This document shows positions 60,087 through 64,000 of a stretch of 64,000 bases of DNA, in pieces (position 1 is the first letter of the stretch; the number at the start of each line of letters is the position of its first letter). The stretch lies in NCBI RefSeq assembly GCF_014646155.1, contig NZ_BMMX01000008.1:124001-188000 (forward strand), in the 5' to 3' direction. Under the pieces are notes generated by a model, which searched no databases, was not told the origin of the DNA, and saw nothing but the letters and a program-made list of their open reading frames with translations. Source of the DNA: Mangrovihabitans endophyticus. Lineage in GTDB: Bacteria > Actinomycetota > Actinomycetes > Mycobacteriales > Micromonosporaceae. Position numbers and translations under genes: made by a program.

Positions 60087-61442
60087 GCAGAACAATATCA
60101 GGTGACCGGCTCCACCGCCGCGGAGATTTCGGCAAGCATCGAGCGCGGTGTGCGCCAGGGCGACTACGCGTGGGGAGCGGCGCTTCCTCCGGTGCGGCTG
60201 ATGGCCGGACGACTGCACGTCAGCCCCGCCACGGTCGCCAAGGCCTATCAGGAACTGCGCCGACGTGGCGTCGTGGAGACCGGTGGGCGACGTGGCACCC
60301 GGGTGCGGGCGCGACCCGCGGTGGCGTCCACCCGATCGGCGCTGCGCCCGCCGGTGCCCGACGGCATCCTCGACCTGTCGTCCGGTGAGCCTGACGCGTG
60401 TCTGCTGCCGCGGCTGGCGTCGCCGCTGCGCGCCGTCGCCGCGGCGTCGGACTCCCGCGACGGCCACGGTGTGGCCGGTTATGCCGCGGCCGGGTTGTCC
60501 GTGCTGGCCGAGGCCGCCCGTCGCCGGCTGGCGGCCGACGGCGTGCCGGTCGAGCGGGCGGACATCACGGTCACCTCCGGCACGCTCGATGCCATCGAGC
60601 GGCTCCTCACCACGCATCTACGCCCCGGCGACGCGGTTGCCGTCGAGGATCCCGGATGGGCCAACCTGCTCGACCTGGTCGCCGCGCTGGGCCTGCGGGC
60701 GGTGCCGATGGCCGTCGACGACGAAGGCCCGCTGCCGGAAGCGCTCACGCGGGCGCTGGCCGACGGGGTGAGCGCGGTGGTGATCACCGTTCGTGCGCAG
60801 AACCCGGTCGGCGCGGCGGTCACCGCGGCGCGCGCGGCGGCGCTCCGGGAGTGTCTGGCCGCACGGCCGACTGTGCTGCTCATCGAGGACGATCACGCGG
60901 CGGAACTGGCCGGTGCTCCGCTGCACGCGATCGGGCCGGTGACCTCGGGCTGGGCGTTCTCGCGGTCGGCCTCCAAGTCGTACGGGCCGGACCTGCGCGT
61001 CGCGGTGCTCGCGGGCGACGAGGCGACCGTTGCGCGAGTCACCGGCCGGATGCGCATCGGTGCCGGCTGGGTGTCCACCGTGCTGCAGGGAGTGCTGCTG
61101 GCGCTGTGGCGCGACGCCTCGGTCACCACGGCGCTGGCGGCGGCGGGCCGATCGTACGATCGGCGGCGGTCCGGGCTCATCGATGCGCTGCGGTCGCGCG
61201 GTCTCGAAGCGCGAGGCGAGACCGGCATGAACGTCTGGGTGCCGGTGGCCGACGAGACGCACGCCGTGGCCGGACTGCGTGACCGCGGATATGCCGTGGC
61301 GCCCGGTTCGCTGTTCCGTGTCGGAGCCCCGGCCGGGATCCGGATCACCGTCAGCCCGCTGGACGAGTCCGGTCTCATGCCGCTGGCCGATGCGGTGGCT
61401 GCGGTCGTCCGCCCGGCGGATCGGGCGGTGCCGGGCCGCTGA
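60084..61442 (+). CDS. MocR-type regulator (GntR HTH / aminotransferase fold)
   Basis: 452 residues from GTG 60084. GntR winged helix (about 1-75: ISASIERGVRQGDYAWGAALPPVRLMAGRLHVSPATVAKAYQELRRRGVVE), short linker, then a class I aminotransferase fold. The PLP-binding Lys is in FSRSASKSYGPDLRVAVL, with YAAAGLSVL and IEDDHAAELAG contributing. MocR proteins sense PLP or amino compounds and often regulate vitamin B6 genes (PdxR). The divergent PNPOx-like gene supports such a role. The usual NPxG-Y Asn/Pro are present as QNPVGAAVT. Confidence 0.9.
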   Translation: MAEQYQVTGSTAAEISASIERGVRQGDYAWGAALPPVRLMAGRLHVSPATVAKAYQELRRRGVVETGGRRGTRVRARPAVASTRSALRPPVPDGILDLSSGEPDACLLPRLASPLRAVAAASDSRDGHGVAGYAAAGLSVLAEAARRRLAADGVPVERADITVTSGTLDAIERLLTTHLRPGDAVAVEDPGWANLLDLVAALGLRAVPMAVDDEGPLPEALTRALADGVSAVVITVRAQNPVGAAVTAARAAALRECLAARPTVLLIEDDHAAELAGAPLHAIGPVTSGWAFSRSASKSYGPDLRVAVLAGDEATVARVTGRMRIGAGWVSTVLQGVLLALWRDASVTTALAAAGRSYDRRRSGLIDALRSRGLEARGETGMNVWVPVADETHAVAGLRDRGYAVAPGSLFRVGAPAGIRITVSPLDESGLMPLADAVAAVVRPADRAVPGR

Positions 61443-61517
61443 GCGAGCGTCGGCGGATCCGCGACCTCGCGGACCCCGTACGGCATCACCGTGCGCCCTG
61501 GGGGTAGAACGTTCGGC

Positions 61518-62183
61518 ATGGCCACAACGGACGCTCCGATCGGCGCGCAGCAATGGGTTCCCGCACACCCGGACGGGCTCGACGACCTGAAGGAGGCCGC
61601 CACCGGCTGCGAGGGATGTGAGCTCTACGCCGACGCCACCCAGACCGTGTTCGGGCGCGGCGACGCACACGCGCGGATCGTGTTCGTCGGCGAGCAGCCC
61701 GGGGACGTCGAGGATCAGCACGGCCTGCCGTTCGTCGGGCCGGCCGGTCGATTGCTGCGGGAGGCGGTCGACGAGGCGGGCATCGATGCCACGGGCGTCT
61801 ACATCACCAACGCGGTGAAGCATTTCCGTTTCGAGATGCGCGGCAAGCGGCGCATCCACCAGACTCCCGGTCCGGCGCACATCGCCGCCTGCCGCCCCTG
61901 GCTGGTTGCGGAGTTTTCCCTGCTCAAGCCGGAATTGGTGGTGGGGCTGGGCGCTACCGCCGCCAAGGCGCTGTTCGGCCCGGCGTTCCGGGTCACCCGC
62001 TCCCGGGGGCAGCTCATGCCGTGGCCGGCCGCGGCCCAGCACCCGGGCGATTTTCCGGTTGCCGAGATCCGGGCGATGGCCACCATCCATCCGTCCGCGG
62101 TGCTGCGTGCCGATGACCGGGACGGCGCCTACCGTGGGCTGGTCGACGATCTGCGGGTGGCGCAGGGAGCGGTGGCCGGCTGA
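61518..62183 (+). CDS. udgX: UdgX-type uracil-DNA glycosylase
   Basis: 221 residues from ATG 61518 (MATTDAPIGAQQW). Family 4-like glycosylase: IVFVGEQPGDVEDQHGLPFVGPAGRLL carries the uracil-binding motif; an Fe-S cysteine set (CEGCEL, later CRPWL) is present. KRRIH occurs at RGKRRIHQTPGP; in UdgX this loop's His covalently attacks C1' of the abasic site, giving a permanent crosslink. That motif separates UdgX from ordinary family 4 enzymes. It sits 76 bp before DUF3046 and recA, whose products may handle the crosslink. Confidence 0.88.
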   Translation: MATTDAPIGAQQWVPAHPDGLDDLKEAATGCEGCELYADATQTVFGRGDAHARIVFVGEQPGDVEDQHGLPFVGPAGRLLREAVDEAGIDATGVYITNAVKHFRFEMRGKRRIHQTPGPAHIAACRPWLVAEFSLLKPELVVGLGATAAKALFGPAFRVTRSRGQLMPWPAAAQHPGDFPVAEIRAMATIHPSAVLRADDRDGAYRGLVDDLRVAQGAVAG

Positions 62184-62246
62184 GCCGGGGTCCGGGCCGG
62201 GCGCACGGCCGGAGCGGGGGCGGCCGGGCGCGGGAATCCGCGTGGG

Positions 62247-62252
62247 TACCCT
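62247..62252 (+). promoter_or_regulatory. -10 box for leaderless DUF3046 gene
   Basis: TACCCT ends seven bases before GTG 62260. It shares the TACCCTCGGA sequence with the rimO promoter. Confidence 0.55.
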
Positions 62253-62259
62253 CGGACGG

Positions 62260-62460
62260 GTGCGATTGACCGACTTCTGGACACGTCTTGAGCAGGCATT
62301 CGGCGCTTCCTATGCGCACAGCCTCGCGGCCGACCATGTCTTTTCCGGACTGGACGGCCGCACCATCGATGAGGCAATTGCACAGGGTGTCGAAACGGCT
62401 ACGATCTGGCGCGTGATTGTTGCGACCTATCCCGAGCGGGTGCCCGCCAGCCTGCACTGA
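62260..62460 (+). CDS. DUF3046 family protein
   Basis: 66 residues from GTG 62260 ([15 protein letters not shown]). A single DUF3046 domain ([29 protein letters not shown]-like ending). This family is found upstream of recA in most actinobacteria and has no known function; DNA repair is inferred from location. The upstream in-frame reading to 61906 lies in udgX and is discarded. Confidence 0.85.
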   Translation: MRLTDFWTRLEQAFGASYAHSLAADHVFSGLDGRTIDEAIAQGVETATIWRVIVATYPERVPASLH

Positions 62461-62469
62461 CGGCATTTC

Positions 62470-62485
62470 TCGTACGCTTGTTCGG
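62470..62485 (+). promoter_or_regulatory. LexA (SOS) box 1 upstream of recA
   Basis: TCGTACGCTTGTTCGG matches 10 of 12 defined positions of the actinobacterial LexA palindrome TCGAAC-N4-GTTCGA. It lies ten bases after the DUF3046 stop and 31 bp (three helical turns) upstream of a second box. Confidence 0.7.
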
Positions 62486-62500
62486 CGTGTTGCTCGATGG

Positions 62501-62516
62501 TCGTACACGTGTTCGG
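62501..62516 (+). promoter_or_regulatory. LexA (SOS) box 2 upstream of recA
   Basis: TCGTACACGTGTTCGG also matches 10 of 12 positions and has the same two deviations as box 1. TATTGT (62518-62523) directly after it could be the -10 of a LexA-controlled promoter. Confidence 0.72.
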
Positions 62517-62570
62517 CTATTGTCCACAACGGCATCGCCTCCACAAGGTCACGGAGACGGCGGCGGCTTT

Positions 62571-62593
62571 TTGTCGTACCCACCGCCTACGGT
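62571..62593 (+). promoter_or_regulatory. RecA-NDp/PafBC-type promoter for recA
   Basis: TTGTCGTAC - N8 - TACGGT matches the layout of the LexA-independent damage promoter known from mycobacteria (TTGTCRGTG - N8 - TANNNT), with TTGTC and the spacer exact and GTG replaced by TAC. Transcription would start near 62600, where an in-frame GTG also lies. Confidence 0.55.
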
Positions 62594-62659
62594 GTCCGCG
62601 TGGTGAACAGAAGCTCATCGGCGAAGACAGCCGCGAAGTCGAGTACAGGGGTGGCGGAC

Positions 62660-63679
62660 ATGGTGGCAGGACCCGACCGGGAAAAGGCGCTCGATCTGGC
62701 GCTGGCGCAGATCGACAAGCAGTTCGGCAAGGGCTCGGTGATGCGGCTGGGGGAGCGGCCGGTCATCCAGACCGCCGTGATCCCGACCGGCTCGATCGCC
62801 CTGGACGTCGCGCTCGGTGTCGGCGGTCTGCCTCGCGGCCGGGTCATCGAGGTGTACGGCCCGGAGTCCAGCGGTAAGACCACCGTGGCGTTGCACGCGG
62901 TGGCCAGCGTGCAACGGGCCGGCGGCATCGCGGCGTTCGTCGACGCCGAGCACGCTCTCGACCCGGACTACGCGCGCGCCCTGGGCGTCGACACCGACGC
63001 GCTGCTGGTGCTGGAGATCGCGGACATGCTGATCCGTTCCGGTGCCCTCGACATCATCGTCATCGACTCGGTGGCCGCCCTGGTGCCCCGGGCGGAGATC
63101 GAGGGCGAGATGGGCGACAGCCATGTGGGCCTGCAGGCCCGCCTCATGAGCCAGGCGCTACGCAAAATCACCGGTGTGCTGAACAACTCCGGCACCACCG
63201 CCATCTTCATCAACCAGCTCCGCGAGAAGATCGGCGTGATGTTCGGGTCGCCGGAGACCACGACCGGTGGCCGAGCGCTGAAGTTCTACTCGTCGGTGCG
63301 GCTGGACGTGCGGCGGATCGAGAGCCTGAAGGACGGCACCGACGTGGTCGGCAACCGCACCCGCGTCAAGGTGGTGAAAAACAAGGTGGCCGCGCCGTTC
63401 AAGCAGGCCGAGTTCGACATCATGTATGGCAAGGGCATCTCGCGCGAGGGCTCACTGATCGACGTCGGTGTCGAGCAGAGCATCATCCGCAAGTCCGGCG
63501 CCTGGTACACCTACGACGGCGACCAGCTCGGTCAGGGCAAGGAGAAGGCGCGGGAGTTCCTGCGGGAGAACCCCGACGTGGCTGCCGAGATCGAGAAGAA
63601 GATCCTGGAGAAGCTCGGCGTCGGCCAGACGGCCGGCGATGCAGCGGGCGGTGTCGAGCTGCCTCCGGTCGACTTCTGA
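62660..63679 (+). CDS. recA: RecA recombinase with a nine-residue internal gap
   Basis: 339 residues from ATG 62660, with AGGGG eight bases upstream ([26 protein letters not shown]). An in-frame GTG at 62600 would add 20 residues. Walker A GPESSGKT, the catalytic Glu in [21 protein letters not shown], the DNA-binding loops ([13 protein letters not shown] and [10 protein letters not shown]) and the C-terminal domain are intact. But between VDTDALLV and LEIADML the near-universal SQPDTGEQA segment is missing (junction 63010/63011, E. coli residues about 117-125); the frame is kept. Function is expected but this loop lies at the subunit and nucleotide region. Confidence 0.95.
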   Translation: MVAGPDREKALDLALAQIDKQFGKGSVMRLGERPVIQTAVIPTGSIALDVALGVGGLPRGRVIEVYGPESSGKTTVALHAVASVQRAGGIAAFVDAEHALDPDYARALGVDTDALLVLEIADMLIRSGALDIIVIDSVAALVPRAEIEGEMGDSHVGLQARLMSQALRKITGVLNNSGTTAIFINQLREKIGVMFGSPETTTGGRALKFYSSVRLDVRRIESLKDGTDVVGNRTRVKVVKNKVAAPFKQAEFDIMYGKGISREGSLIDVGVEQSIIRKSGAWYTYDGDQLGQGKEKAREFLRENPDVAAEIEKKILEKLGVGQTAGDAAGGVELPPVDF

Positions 63680-63701
63680 TGCCTGCGCACACGCCGCGCT
63701 G

Positions 63702-64000
63702 ATGCCGGGACGACGAGGCGCACGGGCCGGTCGCGGGTGGGACGCCATCCCGCCCCGGCCGACCGATGAGGATTCCCCCGGTGGCGAGTTCCGGCGTGCG
63801 GCGCCCGAGCGCGGCAACGCCCGTGGCGCACACCGGAACTCGCCGGGGGCGAGCGCCGACGAGAGCGAAATGGCCAGGGAGATATGCCTGCGTCAGCTAT
63901 CCATGCGGCCCCGCACTCGTGCCGAGCTGGCAACGGCCCTCGCCCGTCGGCAGATTTCCGCCGAGACCATCGCCGATGTCCTCGACCGCTACGACGAGGT
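63702..64000 (+). CDS. recX: regulatory protein RecX (3' end beyond window)
   Basis: Partial: 99 codons are visible from ATG 63702, 22 bp after recA, and the frame is still open at the window edge. The first 55 residues are a Gly/Arg/Pro-rich extension common in actinobacterial RecX. The conserved RecX helices then begin: REICLRQLSMRPRTRAELATALARRQISAETIADVLDRYDEV. RecX binds RecA filaments and limits their activity, and is co-transcribed with recA. The nearer ATG at 63679 closes after seven codons. Confidence 0.9.
   Translation, partial: MPGRRGARAGRGWDAIPPRPTDEDSPGGEFRRAAPERGNARGAHRNSPGASADESEMAREICLRQLSMRPRTRAELATALARRQISAETIADVLDRYDE

Noticed and set aside
61500..61517. LexA box at TAGAACGTTCGG before udgX
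   Set aside because: GAAC and GTTC abut without the four-base spacer that LexA needs.
63679..63702. recX starting at ATG 63679 overlapping the recA stop
   Set aside because: That frame ends after seven codons; the frame containing conserved RecX residues starts at ATG 63702.

Overview
The window is high-GC chromosomal DNA from an actinobacterium. Gene order, the ClgR-PspA-PspM module, UdgX, Nei2-type glycosylase, F420-type oxidoreductase, DUF3046 upstream of recA and abundant leaderless transcripts (TANNNT about 6-8 nt before ATG/GTG) all fit the Actinomycetes. A Micromonosporaceae (Actinoplanes-like) host is my best guess but is not proven by the sequence. Almost everything is core-genome-like; there is no prophage, integrase, CRISPR array, transposase or recognisable tRNA/rRNA.

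Layout. 1-4.8 kb: the 3' end of a receiver/SpoIIE-phosphatase/HATPase signalling protein, a convergent STAS protein, map with a VIT1-like gene, and a ferritin-like/lipoprotein pair. 4.8-25.9 kb: the translation/RNA cluster rimP-nusA-ylxR-infB, an RNA methylase-like gene, DUF503-rbfA-nrnA-like-MATE-truB, a hybrid histidine kinase plus response regulator on the other strand, then ribF-rpsO-pnp-M16 peptidase-PAP2-dapB. 25.9-26.5 kb: a repeat-rich gap with a CCCGT array, two inverted 70-bp palindromic-ended repeats and a GTGGCG array. 26.5-42.8 kb: two acetyltransferases, an AlkX/YcaQ-type glycosylase, DUF2752, thyA-folA-dapA-rnj, a secreted S1 protease, ftsK, rimO-pgsA-cinA and clgR-pspA-pspM. 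42.9-50.1 kb: nei2, SAM hydrolase, LLM oxidoreductase and the giant helicase lhr. 50.3-61.4 kb: DUF4397 protein, class F sortase, Ser/Thr kinase, a broken M28 peptidase, two CNNM/CBS membrane proteins, DoxX, a PNPOx-GNAT fusion and a divergent MocR regulator. 61.5-64 kb: udgX, DUF3046, recA and the start of recX.

How the genes work together. The left half supplies translation initiation, ribosome maturation, RNA decay, flavin cofactors and lysine/DAP synthesis, mostly in tightly overlapping (ATGA/GTGA) units. The middle handles dTMP/folate synthesis, RNA turnover, chromosome segregation, membrane lipid synthesis and membrane-stress defence. The right end is DNA-damage centred: udgX and recA-recX, with two LexA-like boxes and a PafBC-type promoter match upstream of recA. 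The most surprising points are a RecA lacking nine highly conserved residues, the paired inverted 70-bp element beside a G-quadruplex-prone array, and several probable small ORFs and RNA switches in leaders.
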